The notes beneath the pieces are model-generated. The model made no database searches, was not told the origin of the DNA, and worked only from the letters and a program-made list of their open reading frames with translations. Positions 52,194 to 61,641 of a stretch of DNA of 64,000 nt are shown one piece after another. This DNA comes from Sphingomonas immobilis (GTDB lineage: Bacteria; Pseudomonadota; Alphaproteobacteria; Sphingomonadales; Sphingomonadaceae). A program made the translations under genes and the position numbers. Numbering within the stretch: the first letter of the stretch is position 1; every line of letters starts with the position of its first letter. Location: assembly GCF_030580995.1 (NCBI RefSeq), contig NZ_JAUQSZ010000003.1, positions 1 to 64,000 of the forward strand. The letters run 5' to 3'.

Positions 52194-53129
52194 ATGACCT
52201 ATATTCCAGTCAGCATTGACGTAACCGAGGCACTGCCGGTGGATGTCACCGAAGGTGAGAAAATCGCCATTGCCGCCTGGATCTTTCCGGCAACCGGAAC
52301 CCCGCCACCCGTGCCAAGCGTGGTCGCGCTGCTCAACGGCGGGAGCTACGACAAGCGCTATTTCCATGTCGAGGTGCCGGGCCGCACGGGCTATAGCGTA
52401 GCTGAAGAACTCGCATCGCGGGGCCATCTCGTCATCCTCCTCGATCATCTTGGCGTCGGCGAGAGCTCGCGTATCCCGACGCAGATGAAGGCGACGCGGC
52501 AAATATGCGCGCTTGCCAACCACGCAGCCGTACTCGAAATCCACCAGCGTCTTGCGAACGGTACGCTCGATCCCGCGATCCCAGCGATGCCGCAGTTTCT
52601 GAAAGTCGGCGGTGGCCACTCGATGGGCGGCTTTCAGACCATCACCCAGCAAGCAGAACACGCGACCTACGATCGTGTCCTTATCCTCGGTTACACCGCC
52701 ATCGGCGTTCACCTGACCGTGGGCGGTCAGCAGGTCCCCGCTGAGCGGCCGATTGACCCCGCGATGGGCGACTATTGGCTGCTCGACCATGCCGGCATCG
52801 CGGAGAGCTTCCACTGGGACGATGTGCCGCGCGACGTGCTCAAGGTAGACGAGGAACTCGCAGTCGAGGTGCCGACGTTGCTATCGAACCAGTCGACCCA
52901 GATAGGCATCGTCTCCGATGACGCCGGTCGTATCACCGTGCCGGTCTATATTTGTCTCGGCGAACGGGACGTATCGCCGCGTCCTCATGACGAGCCAAGT
53001 TACTACAAGCGTTCAGGCGACGTGACGCTGCATATCCTGCCGAAATCCGGTCACTGCCAGTCCTTTGCCAGCACGCGAATGCAGATGATCGACCGCATCG
53101 ATGGCTGGATCAGAAGCTTGCCGAAATGA
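52194..53129 (+). CDS. alpha/beta hydrolase
   Basis: A 311-residue alpha/beta hydrolase. The nucleophile elbow GHSMGG is near residue 142, LLDHLGVGESS follows the first strands, VYICLGERDVSPRP contains the acid position and KSGHCQSFAS contains the catalytic His. The fold suggests an esterase or dienelactone-type hydrolase. The stop overlaps the SDR start (ATGA). Co-directional with the SDR. Confidence 0.85.
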   Translation: MTYIPVSIDVTEALPVDVTEGEKIAIAAWIFPATGTPPPVPSVVALLNGGSYDKRYFHVEVPGRTGYSVAEELASRGHLVILLDHLGVGESSRIPTQMKATRQICALANHAAVLEIHQRLANGTLDPAIPAMPQFLKVGGGHSMGGFQTITQQAEHATYDRVLILGYTAIGVHLTVGGQQVPAERPIDPAMGDYWLLDHAGIAESFHWDDVPRDVLKVDEELAVEVPTLLSNQSTQIGIVSDDAGRITVPVYICLGERDVSPRPHDEPSYYKRSGDVTLHILPKSGHCQSFASTRMQMIDRIDGWIRSLPK

Positions 53130-53878
53130 GGGGCGGCCATCTCGCCGATCGGCGCGCCCTGATAACGGGCGCGGGAAGTGGCCTCGGCGCCGCAATCGCA
53201 GGCGTGTTCGCGCGCGAGGGTGCGCGGCTGGTCCTTGTCGACAGAAACGATACCGGGCTGACCCAAGTCGCCGGCAAGCTAGGAGACGCGGTATCTCATA
53301 CTATCTGCGCCGATCTGAGCGATGCATCCGTTTGCGATAAAATAGTGCAGGAGGCGGTTGCGACCTTCGGCGGTCTTGACATCCTCGTGAATAATGCCGC
53401 AATCCTCCACTTCGCCTTGTCACCCGACGTCACGCCCGAGATGTGGGACAAGACGCTGGCGGTAAACCTCTCCGCGCCGTTCCACCTCATTCGCTCGGCT
53501 CTCCCGCATTTGCTTGCCGCCTGCGGTAATGTCGTCAATATCGCTTCGTCGGGCGCGATCATCGGCACCGCTTACACCACTGCCTATTCGACGGCGAAGG
53601 CGGGGCTGATTCACATGACCAAATGCCTTGCGATGGAATATGCGCGCCAGCCGATCCGGATAAATGCGGTTGCGCCGGGCGCGATGCGAACCAATATCGG
53701 CACTGACCTTTCGATCCCGGATGCAGCAGATCGAGACCTGATGGCGCGCTATAGCGGGCTCCGCCCGGCGGTCGACCCGATCGAGGTGGCAGAACTGGTC
53801 GCATTTGTCGCCTCGCCGCGCGGATCGGCAGTTCATGGTGCCTGCCTAAGCGTGGACGGGGGAGTCACCGCGGGTTAG
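53126..53878 (+). CDS. short-chain dehydrogenase/reductase
   Basis: A 250-residue classical SDR. TGAGSGLG near residue 14 is the cofactor loop, NNAA near residue 89, and the catalytic set is Ser in NIASSGA, Tyr and Lys in YSTAKAG. An Asp at the end of the second strand (VLVDRN) favours NAD over NADP. It ends SVDGGVTAG, typical of the family. Start ATG overlaps the hydrolase stop. Confidence 0.9.
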   Translation: MRGGHLADRRALITGAGSGLGAAIAGVFAREGARLVLVDRNDTGLTQVAGKLGDAVSHTICADLSDASVCDKIVQEAVATFGGLDILVNNAAILHFALSPDVTPEMWDKTLAVNLSAPFHLIRSALPHLLAACGNVVNIASSGAIIGTAYTTAYSTAKAGLIHMTKCLAMEYARQPIRINAVAPGAMRTNIGTDLSIPDAADRDLMARYSGLRPAVDPIEVAELVAFVASPRGSAVHGACLSVDGGVTAG

Positions 53879-53921
53879 GAAAAAGGCTCATCGGGGGCCA
53901 TCGGGATGTAAGAGTAATACG

Positions 53922-54175
53922 GCTCTGTCAAACCAAATGCACTGGGCGTTAGGGAGCGCACGGTAAGCGGCGTGAATGTCTCGCCCCGTCAACGCGCCAG
54001 GCCGTTCCGCTACTTCCGCTCGTCGCCTGAGGTGATTCGGCTGGTAGCGCTGATGTGTGTCCGCTTCCCGCTGTCGTTGCTAAACGTCGAGGACCTGCTG
54101 TTCGAACGCGGCATCGATATTTGCCACGAGACCGTGCGGCATTGGCGGAACAGGTTCGGCCCGATGTTCGCGGGC
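53922..54175 (+). mobile_element. truncated IS6-family insertion sequence
   Basis: GGCTCTGTCAAAC at 53922 resembles the terminal inverted repeat of IS6/IS6100-type elements. The ORF behind it (from 53972) reads SPEVIRLVALMCVRFPLSLL then ERGIDICHETVRHWRNRFGP, the N-terminal HTH of an IS6 transposase. The frame loses homology after about 54165 and the DDE catalytic domain is missing, so only the 5' fragment remains. Confidence 0.75.
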
Positions 54176-54432
54176 AATAACGGCGTTTCTGCCCACGGGT
54201 GCGTCCGAATGAGCTCGGACATCGCTCCCTCACCAAACAAGATGGCGAAATTGCTTTTCTGAGGTTAAGTCGCGGTCACCAGACCCTTTGATCGTAAGAC
54301 GCCACGCTGCGCAACGTTCGTGAAGCCCTGTCGCAGAGTCCATCGAAGCGAGAAGATTGCCAACGGTCGCCAGCTCACAAGTTTGCGGCTCAAAGCTTTT
54401 TGAGGATCGGTCGCAGCCTTACGGATTGCAAT

Positions 54433-54581
54433 GTCCGGTTCTCACCGCCGCGGCACGTTCATTTCGATGAGGCCGAGACATTACATGTGCTGGAAGGCAC
54501 CTTCGACTTCGAAATGTACGGGAGAAATCGCTGATCGTCGGCGCTGGCGATGTCGTGCACGCGCCGGCATCCGCACAATAG
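54433..54581 (+). pseudogene. cupin gene fragment with frameshift
   Basis: The frame starting near 54433 reads VRFSPPRHVHFDEAET, then LHVLEGTFDFEMYGRN, a cupin motif 1 with two His and a Glu. One base later the second motif continues out of frame as VGAGDVVHAPASAQ to a TAG at 54579-54581. N-terminal part and the rest of the barrel are absent. Non-functional remnant. Confidence 0.6.
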
Positions 54582-54639
54582 TTGCCAAAACGAAAGACCG
54601 CTTGCAACCCGCCGCAGAGGTTCATCGGTCGACTGAGCC

Positions 54640-54706
54640 AACGGCTGCTTTTGGCATCATTGGCAAGACGCTCGAACGACTGAAATTAGGGCGCAAAGTC
54701 GCCGCC
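54640..54706 (+). repeat. dispersed repeat copy A
   Basis: About 65 bases (GGCTGCTTTTGGCATCATTG followed by GAACGACTGAAATTAGGGCG) are similar to the copy at 61472-61535, in the same orientation, with scattered mismatches. Not part of any recognised gene. Possibly the end of a lost mobile element. Confidence 0.5.
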
Positions 54707-54810
54707 GGCTTCGGCCATTTTGGAACGCCCTCTTCCGCCTTGATCCTTGCATTTTTAATCAGTTGTTTTGCCGTCTGAAGGCAGACATGTTTGCATAGCA
54801 TTTCGGGAGC

Positions 54811-55416
54811 ATGGGACGATGCGGGCTGTTTGTCGGGCTTGTTGCGATATCAGCAGCGGCCGCGTTTCCCTGGAAAACATCTGCCCAACCGACAACGCGC
54901 CTATGCGGCCCGGTTGAAGAAACAGGCTCAGCATGCCTGCTTGCGAGAAAAGAACTCCCCGCCTTGGCTGCCGGCAAAGTCTTTTGGCACCTTGATCGGT
55001 TTTCATCAAAAAACTCCGCCGAGCGAGTTGCCATCGCAAGCAGCGTGATTGCGGATGCGTTTGGATCGACCCGGCTTTTCACCCTAGCGAACGCGGGATG
55101 GCGGTCGCGCGGCGGCAAACATATAACCACTGTCGGCCCTCTTCCGGTCGCGCCTGCCGGCACCTATGCCGTAGAATATCTCCGCTCCATCTTCAGCCTC
55201 GGCACCACGGCGCCATTGCATGTCCACTCGGGGTCGGAAGCATTCTACGCCGTCAAAGGCGATACTTGTTTTGAGACGCCGGACGGCGTTCAAATCGGGC
55301 AGCATTTGTCAGGGGAAACGAGGATACAAAGTCCACTACAAACTCAGCAAAAATCTAGCACGACCGCCTCGCCTTTACGGCGAGATACTCTATCTTTGAT
55401 TGCTTTCCAACTATAG
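54811..55416 (+). CDS. exported cupin-domain protein, C-terminally damaged
   Basis: A 201-residue ORF with an N-terminal signal-like segment (LFVGLVAISAAAAFPW) and a cupin motif at about residues 125-170: YLRSIFSLGTTAPLHVHSGS followed by EAFYAVKGD with the His/His/Glu metal ligands. After about residue 170 (QIGQHLSGETR) the homologous second cupin motif is missing and the frame runs into unrelated sequence. Probably truncated and inactive. Confidence 0.55.
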   Translation: MGRCGLFVGLVAISAAAAFPWKTSAQPTTRLCGPVEETGSACLLARKELPALAAGKVFWHLDRFSSKNSAERVAIASSVIADAFGSTRLFTLANAGWRSRGGKHITTVGPLPVAPAGTYAVEYLRSIFSLGTTAPLHVHSGSEAFYAVKGDTCFETPDGVQIGQHLSGETRIQSPLQTQQKSSTTASPLRRDTLSLIAFQL

Positions 55417-55429
55417 AGATGCCCTGCAT

Positions 55430-56380
55430 TCAATTACCTGAATAATTTTGCGCTGGTATGATGGTCTTTTTAGCCGAGGAGAAACAGCGGACCTCGTCCA
55501 ATATTTCCTGCAGTCGCTGGATCGCTATATCAATGCTTTCCATATCGGAGCGATCTGAGCGGTTGCCGTCCAAGTGCATTTGACCGACCGCATGGTGACA
55601 GTTCTCAACCAATTCGGCCAAGGGTGCACGACATTCTGCCTCGAGTCTAGAGATGCTCGCGAGACGGGCCGCCTGAAGCTTGCAAAGGTCTGTTACGCGA
55701 CAGTCCAACGTATCGGCGGCCATCCGGCATTCGGCTGCCTCAAGTGCCAATTCGTCTCGTGAATCCAGACTACGACCAAGTTCGATCGCCATCATGGCAA
55801 TATAGGCGCAGGCTGAAACGATTGAGATCAAAGCAAGCCAAGTTTTTACGCCCTGCTCAATTTCCTGCCCCGGCGGCAATGAGCCAAGCAAATGTACGAA
55901 AGCAACCGTCTCAACTCCCAAGATTAACAGCATCAACAGCCACATCTTGATTGGCGGTGTCAGATAGAAGGATGCGAGCAGCGGCACAAATACAAGCCAT
56001 AGAAGAAACGGTGATTTCAATCCGCCATAGGCATAGCTCGCCCAGAAGACGGTTACCGTCAGGTGCTGCAAAGACAGCAAGCTCAGCGCCCTATGGGACC
56101 CGCCAGCAGCCAAAATTGGCGGGTACAACCAAAAGAGAGCAACAAGGGCCGAATAAGCCAAAAGGCGCCCGTCTGGCGCAAAGCCAAGAACCAGGAGCAC
56201 GATACTGAGGCATAGACCGATGCATGGTCCATAAATGTGACTCAGTACGAACATTCGGGTGCAGCGCTGGTCAGGCGCACCGTGAACGGCTTCGGCCGCC
56301 AAGGCAGCAGGGGCGGTTTCCATCGAAGCAGCCTTCAGACGATCGATCACCGAAGAAGGAAATTTGCTCTGCCTGATCAA
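55430..56380 (-). CDS. multi-pass membrane sensor-like protein without output domain
   Basis: A 316-residue protein with a membrane region of about five to six helices (residues 45-210) followed by a coiled-coil tail (AAECRAPLAELVENCHHAVG). The membrane part is similar in layout to the N-terminus of the divergent GGDEF-EAL gene at 56435 (HIYGPCIGL / HAFGPLFGL). No HATPase, GGDEF or EAL domain follows. I chose TTG 56380 because GGAGGTG lies seven bases upstream; ATG 56323 is an alternative. May modulate its neighbour. Confidence 0.65.
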   Translation of the reverse strand: MIRQSKFPSSVIDRLKAASMETAPAALAAEAVHGAPDQRCTRMFVLSHIYGPCIGLCLSIVLLVLGFAPDGRLLAYSALVALFWLYPPILAAGGSHRALSLLSLQHLTVTVFWASYAYGGLKSPFLLWLVFVPLLASFYLTPPIKMWLLMLLILGVETVAFVHLLGSLPPGQEIEQGVKTWLALISIVSACAYIAMMAIELGRSLDSRDELALEAAECRMAADTLDCRVTDLCKLQAARLASISRLEAECRAPLAELVENCHHAVGQMHLDGNRSDRSDMESIDIAIQRLQEILDEVRCFSSAKKTIIPAQNYSGN

Positions 56381-56434
56381 GCCCTTGCACCTCCGTGTAA
56401 CCCGCAGTTAACGCCAGCGGCTTAATGGACCGTT

Positions 56435-58900
56435 ATGAGCGGCGACGTCCTTTCCTCGCTTTGGGTTAACGCAGCATCGCGGAGCCGATCGGCGCGGCTC
56501 CGGCGTGACCCTTTGTCATCCGACGACATCCGGGCGCGCAGCTTCTTCATTCTCCATGCTTTTGGGCCGCTGTTCGGTCTGACGGTATGCGGCGTGCTGA
56601 TCACAGTTGATCCCTCGCCGATTTCTGTCGGCGCGCTGTCGGTTTTGGCGGTGGTTCTGCAATGGCTGATCCCGAGCCTCGCGCGACGGCATCTGGAGAA
56701 GGCCGCTTTCCTTTCAGTGATGTTGATCAGCGGGATCAGCCTCACGGGGGCCTACTTTTTTGGTGGTATCAGCTCCCCGTTCTCGCCTTGGATCATCGTG
56801 GCCGTGCTGCTGGGTTTTCTTTACATTCCCGGGGCAGTGCATCGATGGACTGTTGCAATTGCGACAGAGGGCCTGCTTTTCGGATTGGCGGACTTGCTTT
56901 GGCCTTCGCCCACGCGGCTATCGGCGCCTGATCTTGGCTTTCTTTTCATGGCCTCGGCCTTCACAGCCACTTGCTATGTCGCGGTCATCGCGGTCTATTT
57001 CGGCCGCGTCCGGAAGGATGGATCCAAGCTTGCGCGGATCGCGCGTCGTCACGACGACGTTGCGCGCGCGGCTCGCCAGACGATTGCTGAGCTCGAGGAA
57101 GACGACCGCCGCGCCGTCGCCTTTATGGCGCGGATCAGCCACGAATTACGCACATCCCTGAATGTGGTCGTAGGCTACAGCGAATTGTTGCTGGAGGAAG
57201 CCGAAATTGACGAACGCGATCATGACGCGGCGCGCCTGTGGCAAGTGATGACCGCCAGCCGCAACCTGCTCACAGTCATCGCGGATAGCGATCGGCTAGC
57301 CGGGCCAACGCCGACGGTAGGCGTAAGCCTCAGACCATCAAATGAACTGCCTTCGACGCAGGTTATGGGAGCGCGCCCAGATTTGAGGAAGTGGCGGCGG
57401 ACACTTTCTGACGGCGCGCTTCCGATGGCTGTTTTTGCTTTCGCTTCTGGGGTTGCGACTGTGGCCGCCCCAACTGTGCTCCTGGCGACCATTCCAGGCT
57501 GCCTTGTGCTTGGTGGGCTTGCGATCCTTCTACGTAAACGAATGGCGGCGGCTCCGGACGACACGCCTGATCCCTTGACTGGCCTGCCACGTCGCACGGT
57601 TGTCATGCGGGCGCTAGACCAATGCCTTTCGGGTACGCGCGCGGCGTCGGCCGCTTTACTTTTCGCCGATCTCGACGGGTTTAAGGAGATCAATGACGGT
57701 CTCGGCCATGATGTTGGCGATCAGCTTCTTGCATCCATTGCGGCGCGCTTTTCCAGCGTTATGCCGGATGGAGTGATCCTTGCGCGTTTCGGTGGCGACG
57801 AATTCGGTGCTGTCGCCTTGGGCGATGACGCACAGTTGGTGTTGGAAGCATTCGCGACCGCGATCATCGACGCGCTGGTCGCGCCGGTCCAGACCGCAGA
57901 ACACTATTTGAGCGTGGGCGTATCTATCGGCATCGCCTTTGGCCATGCTGGTGAGCACTCTGGTAACGAACTGCTGCGCCGGGCCGACATTGCGATGTAT
58001 CGAGCAAAGAAAGACAAACGCGAGCCAATCCAAATTTTTCACGCCGAAATGGACGAAGGGCTCAATTTCCGTCGAACGATGCGCCAGGGCTTGGAGGAGG
58101 CCCTGTCCGGGAACCAGCTGGATCTACATCTGCAACCCGTGGTCGATGCGCGCAATGGCACACTCACCAGTGCCGAGGCGCTGCTACGCTGGACTCATCC
58201 TTTGCTTGGTCCGATCTCGCCCGCCAAGCTGATCGCGCTGGCGGAGGAAAGCGGGCAGATCGTCGCCGTCGACGACTGGGTTCTTGAGCGCGCGCTTCAA
58301 CACATTAAGCAGCTCGGTGACGTGCCCGTCGCGATCAATATCTCGCCGGTTCAGTTTCGCCGTCGCGACTTTGCACGTAAGATTGTCGACCGGCTCGAAG
58401 CGCATGGTGTATCGCCCGGCCAGCTCCGGCTGGAGATCACCGAAGGCGTGCTGGTTACTCATACGCGCGCCGCAGGGCGCGCAATTGCGGAATTGCGCGA
58501 GGCCGGCATCAAGATCGCTCTCGACGATTTCGGCACGGGATATTCGAGCCTTAGCTACCTCAAGGATTTCGGCTTCGACTTTCTGAAGATCGACCGCGGC
58601 TTTATCCGGGCACTTGACGATGGCCGTCAAGGTGCGGAATTGCTGCGCGCAATTGTCGATCTTGGGCACAGCTTGTCGATGCGCGTCATTGCTGAAGGCG
58701 TCGAGACCGCCGAACAAGCCGGCGCCGTGCAGCTCTTCGGATGCGATTACATCCAAGGCTATTTCACCGGCCGGCCGATGCCGATTGACCAGTTTCAAGA
58801 CTGGCAAGCGAATGCCGCAGTCAGAGAATTGCATTCGCTGGCCCCTCATAAGCCAGATATTGGCAACCTAGGATATCAGGTCAGCCAAGTCGTCAAATAG
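56435..58900 (+). CDS. HisKA-like/GGDEF/EAL membrane c-di-GMP protein
   Basis: An 821-residue protein. Membrane helices at about residues 35-190, then a HisKA-like dimerisation motif (ISHELRTSLNVVVGY, His about 236) without any HATPase domain, a second hydrophobic pair near 325-360, GGDEF with RFGGDEFGAV near 453 and EAL with EALLRW near 580. Both catalytic motifs look intact, so synthesis and hydrolysis of c-di-GMP are possible. The HisKA remnant may receive phosphate or only dimerise. Confidence 0.9.
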   Translation: MSGDVLSSLWVNAASRSRSARLRRDPLSSDDIRARSFFILHAFGPLFGLTVCGVLITVDPSPISVGALSVLAVVLQWLIPSLARRHLEKAAFLSVMLISGISLTGAYFFGGISSPFSPWIIVAVLLGFLYIPGAVHRWTVAIATEGLLFGLADLLWPSPTRLSAPDLGFLFMASAFTATCYVAVIAVYFGRVRKDGSKLARIARRHDDVARAARQTIAELEEDDRRAVAFMARISHELRTSLNVVVGYSELLLEEAEIDERDHDAARLWQVMTASRNLLTVIADSDRLAGPTPTVGVSLRPSNELPSTQVMGARPDLRKWRRTLSDGALPMAVFAFASGVATVAAPTVLLATIPGCLVLGGLAILLRKRMAAAPDDTPDPLTGLPRRTVVMRALDQCLSGTRAASAALLFADLDGFKEINDGLGHDVGDQLLASIAARFSSVMPDGVILARFGGDEFGAVALGDDAQLVLEAFATAIIDALVAPVQTAEHYLSVGVSIGIAFGHAGEHSGNELLRRADIAMYRAKKDKREPIQIFHAEMDEGLNFRRTMRQGLEEALSGNQLDLHLQPVVDARNGTLTSAEALLRWTHPLLGPISPAKLIALAEESGQIVAVDDWVLERALQHIKQLGDVPVAINISPVQFRRRDFARKIVDRLEAHGVSPGQLRLEITEGVLVTHTRAAGRAIAELREAGIKIALDDFGTGYSSLSYLKDFGFDFLKIDRGFIRALDDGRQGAELLRAIVDLGHSLSMRVIAEGVETAEQAGAVQLFGCDYIQGYFTGRPMPIDQFQDWQANAAVRELHSLAPHKPDIGNLGYQVSQVVK

Positions 58901-59155
58901 ACTTAATCTGGTTAGAGAACGATGTTGTGCGATTTACGCGACCGACAGGAAAGCTTCTGCAGTCGGTGCGACACGTCCATGACGGTGGGCGCGACGGTTT
59001 GGACATCCCCTTAACGCGCGCGTCTTGCAGGCGCAGGTCGATTGGGACCGAGTCCTCGTACGGCAAGGCGTTAGCCGCCGGGTCTTGGCCAGTGCCTCAT
59101 TCGCACCATGGGCGCTCCTGGCAGGCATGTGCGCGTTCTCATTGGGTATCTTTGC
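58901..59155. other. about 255 bases without a recognised gene
   Basis: The gap between the GGDEF-EAL gene and the convergent porin gene. Open frames on both strands lack family features; no strong hairpin terminator was found. Confidence 0.4.
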
Positions 59156-60547
59156 TTAAATATATGCGGTTACGTTGATAGATAGATATCTGGTATCGCC
59201 AGTGGCCGGGGCGTTCGGCGCGTTGAGCAGGAACCGGCCCTTAGCAAGCCACACGCCGTCCACCTCGAACCGCAAACGCTCCGGCACGATCCAGGCGCGG
59301 ACGCGCGCATCGAATTGCTGCCCGGCGAAGCTTCCGGAAGCCCCTGTCGCGTCGCGGACGCCTGTGCCGGAGAAGGTGTCCGTGGGTTCCGCGAGCCAGA
59401 GCAGGCGGTAGTTAAACATCACGTCGAACCGCTTGCCGGGCGTCGCCTCAACACGCGCGCCGGGCGTGACCACGTTGGTGCGCGCGATTGTGTTATAGAG
59501 CCCGACCGGCCCGAGATCCGCGCGGCGCATGCCGAACAGGCTGTCGAACCGGGTATAGGTCCCGCCCGCCTTGTCGCCGGACGCGATGTCGAACTCGGCC
59601 GTCAGTCGTGGCTTCCACCCGCCGGAGAAGGTGTAGCCGAGATCCGCGTGCGCGAACCACGCGCTGACCGGCACACGCGGCGCGCCCGCGAGATTGGTGG
59701 TGCTGATCCCGCCCGACTGGTAGATACCCTCGACCTGATAGTGGATGCGGCCGGGCTTCGGATCGCGCACCACGCGGGCATCAACCGTGTCGAGCGACCG
59801 GTCGCGCGTCGGGCGGCCCGGCGCATCGCGCTCGCCGAGGTGGAAGAAGCCGAGTTCGACCGTCGCGTCGCCGACCGTCCTGGCCCGCGAGACGAGGCCG
59901 CCCCAAAGCACCTGATCGAAACTCTCGCGGTCCAGCCCGCTTTTGTTGTCGAGCAACGAGGGCAGGTCATCCGGCAACCGCGCCTGCGGCAGTGTATAGA
60001 CCAATGTCGCCTTTACCCCGCCCCTCAGCCCGAGATCGGCGCGCAGGCCGGTGAAGGCGTTGGTCGTGTTGCGATAATCGTCCGCCGCCACGAGACGCCG
60101 AGAGCCGAGATCGAGCAGGAAGCGCCCCGCCTTCACCGTCAGCGCCGTGCCCGCGCCGAACGGATGCGCGATATCCGCCGCGACCCACGCCTGCACCGGC
60201 TCGAGCGTGTTGACCTCGTTGGTCGAGATCGGCGTGCGCGCATCGGCAAGCCAGGAGCGGCTGTCGTACACCTCGGCACCGATGCGGAGCGGTCCTGTCT
60301 TGTAGGTGGCGGTCACTATAGTGCGCAGGTCGATCAGCGCATCGCTCGCGTTGAATCCGGGCCGCACCTGCCCGTCGATCGTTTCATACCGCAGCCGCAT
60401 CGACGCGCCGATATCGAGGCCTTGCTTTGTGGGTGGCGGGTTCTGGGCGCGGGCCGGCGCGCCCTCGGCGGCACTACAGACCGCGATCACAAGAAAGATC
60501 GCCCGCAGCCGCGAGGCCACGCCTCGCTTCACTGTCGCGCTGGTCAT
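59156..60547 (-). CDS. alginate-export (AlgE-like) family outer-membrane porin
   Basis: A 463-residue exported protein. Signal peptide (RAIFLVIAVCSAAEGAPARA), then alternating beta strands across the length: LRYETIDGQVRPGF, GAEVYDSRSWL, FLLDLGSRRLVAADDYRNTT, LWGGLVSRARTVGD. This is the pattern of alginate_exp/AlgE-like 18-strand porins, used for anionic substrates. It ends with the aromatic-hydrophobic strand NVTAYI. Start ATG 60547 overlaps the ChrB-domain stop (ATGA), so the two are co-translated. Confidence 0.85.
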   Translation of the reverse strand: MTSATVKRGVASRLRAIFLVIAVCSAAEGAPARAQNPPPTKQGLDIGASMRLRYETIDGQVRPGFNASDALIDLRTIVTATYKTGPLRIGAEVYDSRSWLADARTPISTNEVNTLEPVQAWVAADIAHPFGAGTALTVKAGRFLLDLGSRRLVAADDYRNTTNAFTGLRADLGLRGGVKATLVYTLPQARLPDDLPSLLDNKSGLDRESFDQVLWGGLVSRARTVGDATVELGFFHLGERDAPGRPTRDRSLDTVDARVVRDPKPGRIHYQVEGIYQSGGISTTNLAGAPRVPVSAWFAHADLGYTFSGGWKPRLTAEFDIASGDKAGGTYTRFDSLFGMRRADLGPVGLYNTIARTNVVTPGARVEATPGKRFDVMFNYRLLWLAEPTDTFSGTGVRDATGASGSFAGQQFDARVRAWIVPERLRFEVDGVWLAKGRFLLNAPNAPATGDTRYLSINVTAYI

Positions 60548-61365
60548 GCCGCGGTCTTGGCGCGGGTCGGCGTGTGCGAGGTCCAGTCGTGTTTTTCGTC
60601 GCGGGCATCGCGGCACCAGCGGTAGAGCGCGTCGTAGACGAGCATCCCGGCCTCGAGCTGGGCATAGTCATCGGAATATGTTCGCGACAGGCCGAGCGAG
60701 ATCGCCAGGAGACCAGCCGCTTCGGGCGCGACCTCCAGCCGGTCGGTGTCGGCGCCGCGCACGATCGTCGCGAGATGCGCCGGCGATGCATGATCGGACA
60801 GCCCGAACGCTTCCAGCATCACATCGAACGTGCAAAGCTCGCCGCGATGGCTCCAGCGCACACGGTCGTCGGGGATGTCGAACGGCTCGGCGTGCTGCTG
60901 CGTCGCGACAGTCAGCACCTCGACCGGTGCGACGAACAGGAACCGCGCCGCGGGATCGACGAAGCGGCGGATAAGCCACGGGCAGGCGATGCGATCGACC
61001 TTGGGCCGGGCGCGCGTCACCCACCACGTCCGCCCGTCGTCGTGGCGCGGCGGCAAGGCACCCAGCGAAGCCGTGAGATGGCTGCCCGCGCGCGAAGCAC
61101 TGAAGCCGCCTTCCAGCGCCTCGACGGCAAGACCGTCGCTGCGCAGCACCGTCGCGATCGATGCTCCGGCCGAACCATCACTATCGACGATTACGACGCC
61201 GCCATTGATCTCGCGAGCCCATGTCAGAGGCGACGCCACATCGCGTAATATCGATCCGGGTACGGCCTGTTCGGGGTGGGCTCTAACGTCGATGATCGTC
61301 GGCGATCCCGGCAGCCCGATCAGACGGGCGAGTTTATCCGGAGCAATTTGATTACTGGCAGGCAT
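60544..61365 (-). CDS. rhodanese-like/ChrB-domain protein
   Basis: A 273-residue protein. The N-terminal half resembles a rhodanese (PTIIDVRAHPEQAVPGSI), but the usual active-site Cys is not seen in VVIVDSDGSAGAS. The C-terminal half carries the ChrB motif (TRARPKVDRIACPWLIRRFV), found in chromate-resistance regulators. A chrA transporter is not adjacent; the porin is. Start at MPASNQIA (61365). It may be a chromate or sulfate-stress protein. Confidence 0.8.
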   Translation of the reverse strand: MPASNQIAPDKLARLIGLPGSPTIIDVRAHPEQAVPGSILRDVASPLTWAREINGGVVIVDSDGSAGASIATVLRSDGLAVEALEGGFSASRAGSHLTASLGALPPRHDDGRTWWVTRARPKVDRIACPWLIRRFVDPAARFLFVAPVEVLTVATQQHAEPFDIPDDRVRWSHRGELCTFDVMLEAFGLSDHASPAHLATIVRGADTDRLEVAPEAAGLLAISLGLSRTYSDDYAQLEAGMLVYDALYRWCRDARDEKHDWTSHTPTRAKTAA

Positions 61366-61471
61366 GGCGCGTCCTCGTCGATCATCTGGACGCGATGCTT
61401 CGGCCGAAGCCTCGTGGGGAGATCGCGGTCCCCATGTACTCAATAAAGCGGTTGAGTTGCCCGGCTGTCAA

Positions 61472-61535
61472 GCGGCGGCTTTTGGGCTATGGCTAGAAAG
61501 CCTGAGCGGCTGAAATTGAGGCGCAAAGCCGCCGG
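61472..61535 (+). repeat. dispersed repeat copy B
   Basis: GGCGGCTTTTGGGCTATGG followed by GAGCGGCTGAAATTGAGGCG matches copy A at 54640-54706 in the same orientation, with about four in five bases identical over the core. It lies in the 276-base gap upstream of the ChrB-domain gene. Confidence 0.5.
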
Positions 61536-61641
61536 AGCAATGGTTTTAAGGCGCGTAGCAGTCACGGCGCACTACCGGCTTCGCGCGACCGCGTTTGCTG
61601 ACACTCGCGCAGTTCTGCGAACGCCGGACCGAGAGCGCAGC

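Noticed and set aside
59315..60625. Plus-strand ORF of 436 residues opposite the porin gene
   Set aside because: Shadow frame; the minus-strand porin has a signal peptide and beta-strand pattern.
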